The notes beneath the pieces were generated by a model that saw only the letters and a list, made by a program, of their open reading frames with translations, was not told the DNA's origin and ran no database searches. The translations under genes and the position numbers were made by a program. A stretch of 64,000 nt of DNA from Ehretia macrophylla (lineage: Eukaryota; Streptophyta; Magnoliopsida; Boraginales; Ehretiaceae): contig CM075765.1 of NCBI GenBank assembly GCA_037974665.1, positions 12,953,501-13,017,500 on the forward strand, given 5' to 3'. Positions 1-11,672 of the stretch are shown here, one piece after another (position 1 is the stretch's first letter; each line of letters begins with the position of its first letter).

Positions 1-545
1 CCCTTGGGACTTAGGCCCAAGCGAGCACCGAGGCCATGGCGAGCAGGCCCAGTAACGCACTATGCACGTATTGTCCACTTTGGGGCCCATACCCCTCATG
101 GATTTGTTGCCTCCCAGCCACTGTCAAGAAAACGCGCGTGCACGGATAGTCCAGGACATCCCTTATATCCAGTAGTCCCAGCGTTTCTCCTTCCGATGTA
201 GGATGGGGTTACCACATCCGCCCCCCTTTAAGGAGGCCCAGCGCCCTCGCGGGCCACTGACGCAAAGGAAGGCCCGCTCTGATACCACTTTGTAACGCCC
301 CAAACCCAACTCCCATGCCTACAGGATACCCCCTGGGACTTAGGCCTAAGCGAGCACCGAGGCCATGGCAAGCAGGCCCAGTAACGCACTATGCACGTGT
401 TGTCCGCTTTGGGGCCCATACCCCTCACAAATTTGTCGCCTCCCAGCCACTGCCAGGAAAATGCGCGTGCACGGAAAGTCTAGGACATCCCTTATATCCA
501 GTAGTCCCAGCGTTTCTCCTTCCGATGTGGGATGAGGTTACCACA
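1..545 (-). mobile_element. TRIM (terminal-repeat retrotransposon in miniature), cut by the window start
   Basis: Two direct repeats, 1-216 (incomplete at the window edge) and 291-545 (255 bp), flank only about 75 bp. Each begins TGTAACGCCCC (seen at 291) or ends TTACCACA (216 and 545), so the LTRs are TG...CA. Read on the minus strand, a TGGTATCAGAGC primer-binding site (initiator-Met tRNA type, complement at 276-287) follows the 291-545 LTR. A purine tract (complement 217-229) precedes the other LTR. There is no room for any gene, which defines a TRIM. The LTRs differ at about 15 of 216 positions by eye, so it is fairly old. I see no 5S rRNA-like block of the Cassandra kind, but did not test this by alignment. 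Confidence 0.8.
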
Positions 546-612
546 ATCCTTATATCTTGTAGCTTTGTTTCTGAAACTTTGACAGGAATATGTATTTTAT
601 CAATAACACTGA
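546..612 (+). repeat. Short dispersed repeat fragment, second copy near 21262-21330
   Basis: The stretch following the TRIM (TATATCTTGTAGCTTTG..., then ACTTTGACAGGAATATG...) matches 21262-21330 (TATATCTTGCAGCTTTG...) with only a few differences over about 65 bp. Family unknown. The TRIM may have inserted into or beside this repeat. Confidence 0.5.
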
Positions 613-1320
613 TGGGGGTATAAACCTAAGCCCGATAACGCTTTCTCGACCTGAGGTGGTGCAACTTGTTCTGTACCCGACCCGCTTCATTTCCACAGCC
701 TGGTAGTCCCTTCAGATGTGACATAAAGTCAGAACCTGATTTTAACCATTGGACAATAGTTTTATATGCTGGACAATAGCTTTGTCCGCTGGTTATTAGT
801 CTCGGGCAAACATGAATAGTACCGGGCATGATTAAACATTAATGGCTGCCTGTAATCAATGTTAGTATAAATAGCCTTCTCACCAACCGTTATGAGGTAA
901 CTCGCGCATATTTATTGCTCTCAACTACCTACTGCTGAGCTCAGGCATACTAATCATTATTTCACCCAAGGGAAAACACAGGCCACCACCCCCGCAGTTC
1001 TTTCCTTTCTTTTGCAGGTAAGGTAGCTTGAGGCCAGATTACTGAGCTCGTGCGGACCACCATTTTCTACCCTCATCAGTTGGCTCCGTATGTGGGAACG
1101 TTGATTTGCTTTCCCATTCACCCATTGAGAAAAACCACTATAGTGAGCACTAGAAGTCATAACCGTGTAGCCGGGGACCCTCCTCCCTCGGACGGGATAC
1201 CTGAAGTAGCCCCCGGCACAAACTTAACCCAAGCCCATACTGGACCAAGCCAGCGTAGACACTTAGCCACAAATATTTCCCAACTTGAATTGGTGGATCC
1301 AGCGACCTTAATGAGCCCCG
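610..1320 (+). mobile_element. Gypsy-type LTR retrotransposon fragment (LTR plus leader)
   Basis: TGATGGGGGTATAAACCTAA at about 609 resembles the start of plant Ty3/gypsy (Tat-like) LTRs. A TATA-like TATAAATAG lies at about 868. The LTR seems to end near 1075, just before TTGGCTCCGTATGTGGGAAC. That motif is the leader/primer-binding region typical of these elements (usually TTGGCGCCGTCTGTGGGAA). About 240 bp of leader or early gag-like sequence follows, then the MULE end at about 1311-1320. Only the 5' part is present here and I did not find the remainder beyond the MULE. It is a broken fossil. Confidence 0.55.
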
Positions 1321-2335
1321 TAATCTTTTGAAAATACTTGAAAAGATTTTTGAATCATCGGCTCGAATACAATGTGAATCAAATCTCATCTAAAAGTTTA
1401 AATTATTAGAGAATTGAGTTTATTTATTTTAGCATCTTCAACAAAAAAAACACAAGCAAAAGTGTGCAGTCGACGCCCTTGCAATTGAGCCACCTAAAAA
1501 TTTCTTGAGAATGGAGGTTGGATTAATACAGAATAAGTAATGCTATACGTCACTTTAATTTTAACACTTTTATACCACTTCTTAGTTGGCATATTGACAC
1601 GGCATGCCAAGTTGACAGGCTCAACTTTTTTCTCTCTCATTGTTTATTCTTTTTCTCTCCCTATTTTTTTTTTCTCTCTCTTCTAACGTTTCTTCTTAAC
1701 GTTTATTCTTAACATCGTTTCTTTTTTTGTTAACCTAACCTGAACTCCCCATTTACCAAAAAAAAAAAAAACCAGAACTCCCCAAATTAGTTCAGCAAAA
1801 AGAAGCCCTTATTCTCTCATACAGTTTACGGCGACGGGAAAGAAAGACAAACCAAAAAGAAAGAAAAAGTGAGCTTCTTCATTCTTTTCTTTTGTTAATA
1901 GCTTTTTATTTGCTATGTGGTTAAGCAGAGAGGTTAATTGCTCATATGGGTTTTTTTTAAAAAAAAAAAACTTTTGAGAAATGGGTTTATGGAAAGATTG
2001 GATTTTGACTTGGGGGTTTGGAGAATTGTCCTTGTTTTTATTCATAGCTTTTATGTTTCCAAGTTTTGAGATATGGGTTTGTGAAAAAATTAGATTTTGA
2101 TGATGGGTTTTTGGTGAATGTCCCCATTTTCATTGTAGCTACAATTTAATTTTTTGCGATTTTCATGCTTTGTTTCCCTAGAATTTTCCTCTGTCTTGAT
2201 TGATTTCCATTGGGCTTCTGTTGATTTTATTTTTCAGCTTTTCATTGGTCTTCGAATTTGCAGGAAAGTAGAGAGTTTTAAGATGTGTTTTCCTTGAGGT
2301 TCTGATTTTTTAAAATATTTTTTAGTGGTTAAGAA
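1320..2335 (+). repeat. Left terminal inverted repeat of the MULE
   Basis: This sequence recurs as the reverse complement at about 14340-15345, with small indels and a poly-T/poly-A stretch around 1950. Shared landmarks are the GAATCATCGGCTCGAATACA block, the CCACTTCTTAGTTGG block and the ACCAAAAAGAAAGAAAAAG block. A TIR of about 1 kb is long but known for some MULEs. It probably contains the transposase promoter and leader. Confidence 0.85.
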
Positions 2336-2734
2336 AATGGCAAAAAAAGGCTTAAGGAAAAGAACCAGAAACATTAAAGCAATCTCATCTTTTTCTTTTC
2401 GTTTGTTAAGCCTTTCACTAAATAAGTTCAATTCCATTGACTTGTTGAAAATTTTTGAATTGGTTTGACAGTGTTCAAGGATTTAGTCCCATCTTCTTGA
2501 CGAATTGGTATTTATAAAAGATGAATGAAATTGTTGATATTGGTACATCAAATAGCATAGCAAACATCTCAGAAAATGTGGTCAATACACCAACTACACC
2601 GATGTTTAAGGTAAGCAAGTTTTCCTTCAAGATAACATTTTTGTTAAATTTAGTTCATCAATTTGACGTGAATTTAATGTTTCTTTTCTTAGATATTTTG
2701 CTCATGATTACATGATATAAATTACAGGACTCAA

Positions 2735-4430
2735 GTGTCTGAAGACGCTAATTTTGAATCAAATAGGCAGAATAAAATTTTGAACGGAGATAATGTAGAA
2801 GTCCCAAAAATAGGAATGTTATTTGAGTCTTATGAAGATGTTTGTAATATTTATAATCAATACGCAAAAAGTATTGGATTTGGAACGATAAAAATGAGGA
2901 CAAGTATTAGTGATGATGGACAAATGAATTCCCTTACCCTTGCATGCTCCAAATCAGGTAAGCCTAGGCATAGTGCTCTAAATGATTTTCGGAAAAAAAA
3001 ACCATCAATCAAAACAAATTGTATGGCTAGGATCTGGGCAAGGTTAAGGAATAATGGTTCATTTTGTTTGACAGCAGTTGAATTGGAACATAACGACAAA
3101 GTTAGTCCATTTGATGCATACATGCACCGAAGTAACAAAAAGCTTGATACTCCGACTAAACGTCTCCTTGATTTGAATGATAGAGTAGGCATTAAAGTTA
3201 GTAAAACCTACAGCTCTTTAGCTATCAAAGCAGGGGGTTTCCAAAATATTCATTTTGGAGAAAAGGATTATAGAAATTATATTACTAAACAAAGGAGATT
3301 AAGGCTTGGTGAAGGTGACGTAGAGGCTTTACTTAGTTATTTTAAAAGAATGCAGAAGAGAAATTCTGATTTTTTTCATGTAATGGAAGTTGATGAGAAA
3401 AATAGGATAAGGAATGTATTTTGGGCTGATGCAAGGTGTAGAGCAGCATATGAGTCATTCAACGATGTCGTTACATTTGATACAACATACTTGACGAATA
3501 AATATGATATGGTTTTTGCTCCATTTGTTGGAGCAAACCATCATGGTCAATCGATATTATTAGGTTGTGGATTGTTTTCAGATAAAACTACTGAGACGTA
3601 TGTTTGGTTATTTAAGGTTTGGTTGGAATGCACATCAGGAATTGAACCAAAAGCAATAATTACAGACTAGTGTAAAACAATTCAAAATGCTATTGCACAA
3701 GTATTTCCAAATGTTCGTCATCATTTGTGCTTATGGCATATAATGAAAAAAATTCCAGAAAAGTTAGGAAGACACAAAGGCTATCAAGAAATTAAGAGTA
3801 CTTTACATATGGCTGTGTATGACTCCTTACGAGTTAATGATTTTGAAATGAGGTGGAAAAAAATGGTTGAGGAATATGATTTGATGGATAATGAATGACT
3901 AAAAAATTTGTATGAAGATCGGCATCGTTGGGTTCCAGTCTACGTAAAGGTTACATTTTGGGCAGGAATGTCAAGTAGTCAAAGGAGTGAGAACATAAAT
4001 TCTTTCTTTGATGACTATGTTCATAGTTGGACTAGTCTTAAGCAGTTTGTTGAACAATATGATATGGCTATGTTAAGAAAAATAAAAAAAATGAAAGAGA
4101 TGAAGATTTTTGATTGTGTAACGCAAGCATTCCTCGTATTACAAATCTTTTGATGGAAAAACAAGTTTGGGAAGCTTATACAAATCGAATATTTCGAATG
4201 TTTCAAGATGAGATTAAGAACCTTATGTTTTGTACTAATGTTACGCTTGTAAAAAGAGATGGGTCATATTTGATGTTAAAGATAATTCCAAAAGGTTCGA
4301 TGTTTGTGAAAAATCTACTAATGAAGTTCTATACGAAGTCACTCTTGATATGCAGAAGTTAGATGTGAGATACATTTGTCGACTATTTGAGTTCCGAGGG
4401 ATTCTTTGCAGACATGCATTATGCGTCTTT
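2735..4430 (+). pseudogene. FAR1-domain MULE transposase, N-terminal and catalytic part (degenerate)
   Basis: The open stretch 2735-3667 encodes a FAR1 DNA-binding domain (from about GMLFESYEDVCNIYNQYAKS to TAVELEHNDKVSP). The MULE DDE domain follows, with VVTFDTTYLTNKYDMVFAPF carrying the first Asp and KAIITD carrying the second at 3659-3667. VRHHLCLWHIMKK and SQRSENINSFF (with the likely Glu) follow in the same frame at about 3710-4010. A SWIM-type zinc finger (CRLFEFRGILCRHAL) is at about 4375-4425. In-frame stops are TAG at 3668 (a Gln position in relatives) and TGA at 3896 (probably Trp). The frame then shifts at least twice between about 4110 and 4300. A candidate small upstream exon, 2521-2610, ends at a GTAAGC donor, but its join does not keep the frame. 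An LTR element interrupts the finger region at 4430. Sequence similarity makes the family assignment firm; the protein is dead. Confidence 0.85.
4426..4430 (+). repeat. 5-bp target duplication TCTTT of the outer LTR insertion (left copy)
   Basis: TCTTT here and at 11203-11207 exactly flank a TG...CA unit (4431-11202). The transposase reading frame resumes immediately after the right copy, confirming the insertion point. Confidence 0.85.
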
Positions 4431-5484
4431 TGTTGGAAAAAATACATGACAATTAAAATAATTGCGCAGCGGAAAATAATATCATGTATCCGTCCATGTT
4501 TAATTATGCAGATTTAAATCAGATAATAATTTAATCTAATTAAATTAAATCTGCTAACAGTTCAGGATTACCTCTTGAAGCGTAGATCGATGTAGAATCT
4601 GAATCAAGCTCCCCATGTGTGAAGCCTCCAAGATTGATCCACACATAATCTACACTTGCTAACTGGATTTCACCCCCACTAGGTTTTCTAGAGAAATCTT
4701 ATATTTTAATTCTGACTATGAAAAGTGTGCTAGTTATTTCTCTGTCAGGATAGTTCTATATATAGGAAAAATTGGGTTGGTCTTAAACTTACCAGTCTTG
4801 GACTCCACATCAATTAGATCACCATCTAATTACTACAAGCCCAATTTAGGACAATCCTAAATTTAATTTAATCTTTTTCTCTAGTCCAATTAATCTGCAA
4901 ATTCCATTGCTGTGTGACCTCTCGGGTTCATTTTTAATCGGCGGCGAATAATTAATTCAACCAATTAATTAAATTAGAATTCTTTCTAATTAATTCACAA
5001 ATCGTGAGTGACACCTAGCAGTGTATCACGATTACCCAATTAAAGATGAAGTGCAAGCATGCGAACCCAAATAGTAATTTATATACAATCAAATCCTACT
5101 GTCTCAATTATTCCGATCAAGCCAGAGTCATGGATTGGGTCGTCAAACTCTCTTACTCGACAATATGTCAAAACCCAATTAATCAGTGACTAATGAATAA
5201 TTCGTGAAACGACTTCCACTATTCCACCTCGGCCAAGGATTTCAAGTCACTCAATTAATCAGATTTCTGTGTCTACACATACATTTCTCCATGACAGAAT
5301 AAATCACTACCACTGAATACATTGTCCAATCCATTATTAGGACTAGCCTATTCGTACCAGCAAATAATGACATTCTTAATCATGAGATAATCGTAGTGTC
5401 TTTGGTCTAAGGACTAATTGCATAATTACATGATACAAGGAACCATTGACATTCCACGTAATTCGTTGTATCAATGGTCATGTC

Positions 5485-6085
5485 TGTAAGAATATAACCA
5501 ATTTCCCACAAACGTCTTAACAACAATCAAGTAGAAAGACAACACTACTCGTTATAACAATTCAATATAACACTTACAAGATAATTGTCCTACCGTACGC
5601 TCTCAAGATTAGAGCTTCAATGACTTCTGGACTTACAAGAAGAATACAAGAAAGAAAGACTAACTTAGGATTGTGTTTGGAGTTGTGTTGTGGATAAAAT
5701 GATGAACTAATGCATGCCTATTTATAGAATTCAGTTAGCCCGCCACAGGAGACTTTCCTATCAAACATTTCAATCTTGGTTGGCTTTACCAACCATGTTC
5801 AAAGTATTAGCCATTCATATTTATCACATGGGTGGCTACAATTAACCACATGGGTGGCTAGCATCCAAGTCAACTTCTAGGAAGTTTCCTTTGGTCAAGT
5901 TGGCTAACTTTAGCATTGTATCATCCCAACGTCATCTTAGGTAATTCCAAATTTCCGAACTTCTTTCTTGTAGCCATCGCGATCTCTTTTGACCTCATCG
6001 ACGTTTAAGTCGGAATCATTAATTTATGCTACCATATAATTAACGATACTTATTATGAAGAGGTGGATGTTGACATATATCAACA
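5485..6085 (-). repeat. 3' LTR of the Copia element
   Basis: Direct repeat of 10222-10823. It is followed on the plus strand by a C-rich tract, the complement of the polypurine tract, which identifies it as the 3' LTR of a minus-strand element. Confidence 0.92.
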
Positions 6086-6113
6086 CCCCCCCTCAATGTT
6101 CACCTCATGTTGA

Positions 6114-9100
6114 CTAAGCTATTGGGCCAACACCCAATGTTTGAAGATGCTTGCTCAATTGGATGCGCCCTAACGCTTTAGTGAAGATATTTGCACAATT
6201 ATCTTCTGTAGGGCAGTACTCCATGTAGATTTCACCTTCCTCAATCAGTTCCCTCACATAGTGATACTGAATCTCTATGTGTTTTGTTCTAGCATGAAAT
6301 ACCGGATTCTTTGACATAGCTATACAACTCTGACTGTCACATTTCAACATTGTTGCTTCCTCTATTGGAATGCCAATATCAGTCATGATGCGTCGTAGCC
6401 AAACAGCTTCACAGGATGCTACACAAGCAGCCTTGTATTCTGCCTCCGTTGATGAAAGTGCAACGGTGGGTTGCTTCTTACTAGCCCATGAGATGACTCC
6501 ACCACCGAATGTGAATACGTAACCTGTAACAGATTTTCTTGAGTCAATATCACCAGCCCAGTCTGAGTCACAGTACCCAGATAAAGTATCTCCAGACTTG
6601 TATGATATCCCATACTCCAACGTGCCTTTGAGATATTTGAGGATCTGCATCCCTGCTTGCCAGTGACTTTGTTTCAGTTTATTTGAAAACCGACTGAGAA
6701 CTCCCACAGCATAACTAATATCAGGTCTTGTGTTACAAAAGAATATTAAACTTCCCACCAACCTTCTGTAGAGCTTGTTATCAACTTGTTCTGAAGGATC
6801 GTCAATTGATAACTTTGTATTCACTTCCATCGGGGTGACAACTGGTTTGCACTCGGACATACCAAATGCAGTCATAAGCTCACGAACATATCGTTGCTGT
6901 GAGATGAAGATCGTATGAGGTTTTTGCCATACCTCGATTCCCAAGCAATAATGAAGAAGACCAAGATTTGTCATTTCAAATTCTTGGCTCAACCATTCTT
7001 GCGTCTTCCGAATATTATCTTCATGATCACTAGTGATTACAAGATCATCCACATATAGGACTACAATTACCTTCTTTCCTTGTTCACTTAGAACATACAA
7101 GTTGGCCTCTGATTTGCTTCTACAGAAACCATGTTGCAAGAAGAAAGAGTCTATACGTTTATACCAAGCTCGTGGTGCTTGCTTTAACCCATATAAAGCC
7201 TTTTTCAATTTGCAGACTTTTTCTTCTTCACCTGGTATTTGGAAGCCAGGGGGTTGTTTAACGTAGACTTCTTCTTCAAGTTGCCCATTAAGAAAAGCTG
7301 ACTTGACATCCATTTGATGTACAATCCATTCATAATGCGCGGCAGCTGCAACAACTAGCCTGATTGTTGACATTTTTGCTGTTGGAGCAAAGGTTTCATA
7401 TACATCGAAACCTTCGACTTGCGAAAATCCTTGTGCTACAAGGCGTGCCTTGTATTTTTCAAGACTTCCACTGCCTTGTACTTCACTTTCCAGATCCATT
7501 TGGTGCCGACAATTTTTCTATTCGGTGGCTTTTCAACGATCTCCCAAGTATCATTTTTCATGATACTATCATACTCGGCTTGCATAGCTGCTCTCCAATT
7601 TGGATCTGACATGGCTTCCTCCACAGTTACCGGTTCTTTTACCGTCTTGATGATTTGGGTCATCAAAGCCATGTTTACTAGTTGTTGTCCTAATCTGTTC
7701 TGCTCCTCTATTCTATTTGATCGTCTTAGTCCATCAGGACGTGGACTATCATCAGTAATTCTTGGATTTCTTCCATCAAAGAGCTATTGGAACCACTTCG
7801 GTTGTGGCTTCCTTGTGGGTACAACAGGTTGGTCTTCAGTCTCCTTATCATTAGAGACTTCTTCATTGTTCAACGGTCGTTGTTCAGGCACTTGGTGGAT
7901 TACTTCATTAGTTGATGACGAAATGGCAGGACCGCTATCCTCCATTGAGTGTGGTCGCTCATTAAACACCACATCTCGGCTTATGATCACCTCCTTGGCC
8001 TCTACATCATAGAGTCTGTATGCTTTAGACTCTTCACTATATCCCAAGAAAATGCCCTTCTTGCTCTTGTCATCCAATTTCTTTCGATTTTCATTTGGAA
8101 TGTGTACAAAACATTTACACCCAAATTTTCTTAAATGAGACACAGAAGGTTTCATACCATAATAAGCCTCATTAGTAGTCTTATCGTTGAGTGCCCTGGT
8201 TGAGCACCGATTGAGGATGTATACCGCTGTGTTGACTACTTCAGCCCAGAATGTGTCAGGTAGGCCAGCACCTTTCAACATGCATCGAGCCATTTCTACA
8301 ATTGTTCGATTTCTTCGTTCCACAACTCCATTTTGTTGTGGTGTGTATGGAGCAATCAATTGGCGCTTAATCCCAAGCTTGTTGCAGTAGTTGGTGAACT
8401 CTGTAGAACAGAATTCCCCCCTACGATCGGTACGAAGTTTCTTCAACTGAGTTGTGTTCTCATTTGTCATAAGTTTGTGCCACACTTTAAACTTTTCAAG
8501 AGCATCAGCCTTGTCTCGAAGGAAGTACACCCACATCTTCCTACTATAATCGTCGACTAACAGCATAAAGTAAGAAGATCCTCCCAACGCCGTCGTAGTC
8601 ATTTTTCCGCAGAGGTCAGCATGTACCAACTCTAGAGGAGCCTTTGATCGGTTATGACTCTCTTTGGGAAATGACTGTCTATGTTGCTTGCCCAGCATAC
8701 AAGCTTCACATGCTTCTTCAATTTCTTCAATTGAAGGCAAGTCGGCCACCATCTTCTTCTTTTGCATTTCCTTTAACACAGGATAGGAAATGTGCCCGAA
8801 CCTTTCATGCCAAAGTTGACTTGTTTTAGCATCCACGATAGCAGAAAGAGAGCTGATTTCGTAAAGATTATTTTTGCGAATACCTTTACTTACGATATTT
8901 TGATCCTTGTCAAGAATCAAAGCTTCCGTCTTCTTGAACCGCACTTCTAGATCATTATCTGTAATAGCAGCTACAGATAGCAAATTTCTGGTGATCTGGG
9001 GTACAAAGAGTACGTTGGACAGCTTCTTGCTTCCTCCATCTTGAGACACGAGCGAGATGGTTCCAGTGCCCTCAACGGGACACCTCGCATTATTCCCGAC

Positions 9101-10162
9101 GACAACATTCATTGGTTCTTGTAGAGGTTTTATGGAGTCATATAACTCCTTCTTGCTGGTCATGTATCGGGAAGCTCTACTATCTAACACCCATGCACTT
9201 GTTTGATGTACATGTGCGCTAGTACACGTTTCCTCCGATACATCTGTTACAGTAAACAGATGCACTTCCGTTTCAGCCGTATTGGCAGATTCTTTATTTC
9301 TCCAATTTGGTTTTAAAGTTCCGTTCTTCTCGTAATTGATTCGTTTCTTGCAATCTTTGACAGCATGACCTTTCTTATTGCAGTAGTAACACGATCCAGA
9401 GAACGTCTTCTTCTTTGCTTTCTTCTTTTCTTCTTGGTTACTCCTCGCCTTGGCTATAAAGGCAGAGTCAAGTTGATTTTCTCTGCTCCTCAGCCTCATC
9501 TTTTCCTCCATCAACATGGCAGTGAATTCTTCAAACGTCAAAGGAGGAATGCGAACTTGTGTATTGAGTGCTGTCACAAGGCCGTCAAATTTTGGAGGCA
9601 ACACTCTAATGCACCTTCGAGCTAGTTCCTCGGTTGATTTGGCAATACCAACTGCAGCCATTTGATCACGTAGGTTTTTTATCCTACTGATAAATGACTC
9701 AGCTGCTTCATCTTCACTTAATCTCTCAGCAGCTAACTGATTCTCCAAATTTTGAATACGAGTCTGGTTCCTTGTTTCATACTGATTTTTCAGTATGTTC
9801 CAAGCTTCAGATGCCTTGGTTGTATGTTGAATAAGAGTGAGGACGGAATCTTGAACACTTGTGACAATTGCACAAAGTGCATCAGTATTTCGTCTCCTCC
9901 ATTCTTTGACAAGTTGAGGATCTGGAGGTGTGACCTTTTTTGTGTCATCTTCAGCATGGACTGCAACTGGTTCTGCATCTGTGCCTAACACTGTATCAAG
10001 GAGTTCGTAGGAGTCCAGAACTGTAGTGATTTTGAACTTCCACAAAAGATAGTTCGTGCCATCAAGTTTTCCTTCCGTGAAGGTAGGGGGACGAATACGA
10101 ATTGTCGATACTAAACTGGAACTAAAACTGGTAGAAGAAGAACTAGCACCTTGAGTAGTCAT
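6114..10162 (-). pseudogene. Copia gag-pol coding region (fossil)
   Basis: Reading from 10162 downward the order is gag, protease, integrase, reverse transcriptase and RNase H, the order of Ty1/Copia. Gag begins MTTQGASSSSTSFSSS and carries a zinc knuckle (CYYCNKKGHAVKDC). The integrase zinc-binding region starts near LWHERFGHISYPVL and its core includes TPQQNGVVERRNRT. Reverse transcriptase includes LVAQGFSQVEGFDVYETFAP and the YVDD box. RNase H includes GYCDSDWAGD and the end has the IFTKAL motif. Two large open blocks remain; the frame as a whole is broken in about two or three places. The lineage within Copia was not assigned. Confidence 0.9.
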
Positions 10163-10221
10163 AGTTGTTGAGCTTTACTAGACAAGATTGTTGTTAAGAG
10201 CTCCTTAAGCTCTTAATACCA

Positions 10222-10823
10222 TGTAAGAATATAACCAATTTTCTAGAAACGTCTTAACAACAATCAAGTAGAAAGATAATACTACTCGTTATAACAATTC
10301 AATATAATACTTACAAAATAATTGTCCCAACTATGCGCTCTCAAGATTAGAGCTTCAATGGCTTCTGGACTTACAAGAAGAATACAAGAAAGAAAGACTA
10401 ACTTAGGATTGTGTTTGGAGTTGTGTTGTGGATAAAATGATGAACAAATGCATGCCTATTTATAGAATTCAGTTAGCCCACCACAGGAGACTTTCCTATC
10501 AAACATTTCAATCTTGGTTGGCTTTACCAACCATGTTCAAAGTATTGGCCACTCATATTTATCACATGGGTGGCTACAATTAACCACATGGGTGGCTAGC
10601 ATCCAAGTCAACTTCTAGGAAGTTTCCTTTGGTCAAGTTGGCTAACTTTAGCATTGTATCATCCCAACGTCATCTTAGGTAATTCCAAATTTTCGAACTT
10701 CTTTTTTGTAGCCATCGCGATCTCTTTTGACCTCATTGACGTTTAAGTCGGAATCATTAATTTATGCTACCATATAATTAACGATACTTATTATGAAGAG
10801 GTGGATGTTGACATATATCAACA
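10222..10823 (-). repeat. 5' LTR of the Copia element
   Basis: Direct repeat of 5485-6085, adjoining the primer-binding site on its low-coordinate side and the ATGTC duplication on its high-coordinate side. Confidence 0.92.
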
Positions 10824-11202
10824 ATGTCCAGTTACTTATTCATAATAAGTACTTATACATCTATTATAACGATATGAGACAAATCGCCCAAATTGATATC
10901 TCATATAATTTGGTTAATAGACTGTAATCCGATCTTTCCGGATAAACTAACGCCCAACTAGTTTATCCTATGATCGGGGACAACCTTTTTAAAATATATT
11001 TATGATTATAGATTCTGTCACTCATATCCTTACTCCTAAGGATAGAATCTATAAATAGTATTCTAAGGACTTTATTTATTTAATCAAGACATTAATAATA
11101 AATAAATAAACTGCCCATATTAAATGAATTAATAAATTAAATAACACATTATCCATAATTCCAAAATATAATTTATTGGCTTTTTGGGCATTATTCCTAA
11201 CA

Positions 11203-11672
11203 TCTTTATGGTTCAAAAAGTGGATAAGAATCCAGATAAATACATTCTATTACATTGGATGAAAGATATAAAGCGTTCTCATGCAGATATAAAGATCTTT
11301 TATAATGAATTTGAATCCAATGAAGAAATTTTACAATATAATAAGTTGTACTCACATTTGATTAGAGTTGCACGAATTCGAGCAAAATCTGAACGACTAT
11401 GTAATAGTGCAATGGCTTATTTGGATGAAATGGAAGAAAAACTTGTCAATGATGAAATAGAAGAAAAACTTGTCAATGTTGGGCATCTTCAAAATTCTCA
11501 TTCAAGTTCTAAAGTTTTAAGCCCTTTACAAGTTTCAAGAAAAGGACGCCCCTGCTTTAAAAGAAAAGAGTCGTACGTAGAAAAATTTACAAAGGTAACC
11601 AAGAAAAAGGTGTGTATAATATTCTTTGTCTATGTTTTCTCTTTTTCATATTTGTCAGCTTTTGATTTCTAA
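11203..11672 (+). pseudogene. FAR1-type MULE transposase, C-terminal part
   Basis: Immediately after the right TCTTT duplication the transposase resumes with VQKVDKNPDKYILLHWMKDI. This matches the segment after the SWIM finger in FAR1/MULE proteins (a ...P.KYIL.RW.KD pattern). It runs to about 11605, where a GTGTGTATA donor-like site follows a lysine-rich end. Further short exon-like pieces separated by introns may lie at 11873-12030 and 12256-12400 (GQKKYLRCSTSGNPVFKCKK-type reading, then CAGFVTCNPSDGE), but their splicing is guesswork. Confidence 0.75.

Larger units (their letters stand above)
5485..10823 (-). mobile_element. Ty1/Copia LTR retrotransposon, full length, young
   Basis: LTRs 5485-6085 and 10222-10823 (about 600 bp, TGTAAGAATATAACC...ATATATCAACA) are flanked by the 5-bp duplication ATGTC (5480-5484, 10824-10828). 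Read on the minus strand, a TGGTATTAAGAGC primer-binding site (complement at about 10209-10221) follows the 5' LTR. A G-rich purine tract (complement just after 6085) precedes the 3' LTR. The gag-pol region fills 10162-6114. By eye the LTRs differ at about 20 positions, roughly 3%, which suggests an insertion about 1-3 million years ago at usual plant rates. It has all structural parts, but its coding frame is broken at about two or three places. Confidence 0.93.
4431..11202. mobile_element. Solo LTR of a large LTR retrotransposon, split by a younger Copia element
   Basis: The unit starts TGTTGGAAAA and ends CCTAACA, with TCTTT duplicated on both sides. Removing the inserted Copia (5485-10823 plus its ATGTC duplication) leaves about 1.43 kb without coding sequence. 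That is the expected form of a solo LTR left by recombination between two LTRs. AGCGGAAAATAAT near the left end and AATAATGCCCAAAAAGCC on the complement at the right end resemble long Copia LTRs, so a Copia origin is likely but not proved. It lies inside the MULE transposase and is therefore younger than the MULE. Confidence 0.7.

Noticed and set aside
291-545. Cassandra-type TRIM with embedded 5S RNA
   Set aside because: No obvious 5S core (such as the GGATGGGTGACC region) was seen in the LTR by eye.
1150-1389. Open frames across the gypsy leader and MULE end
   Set aside because: They span the junction of two transposons and cannot be a host gene.
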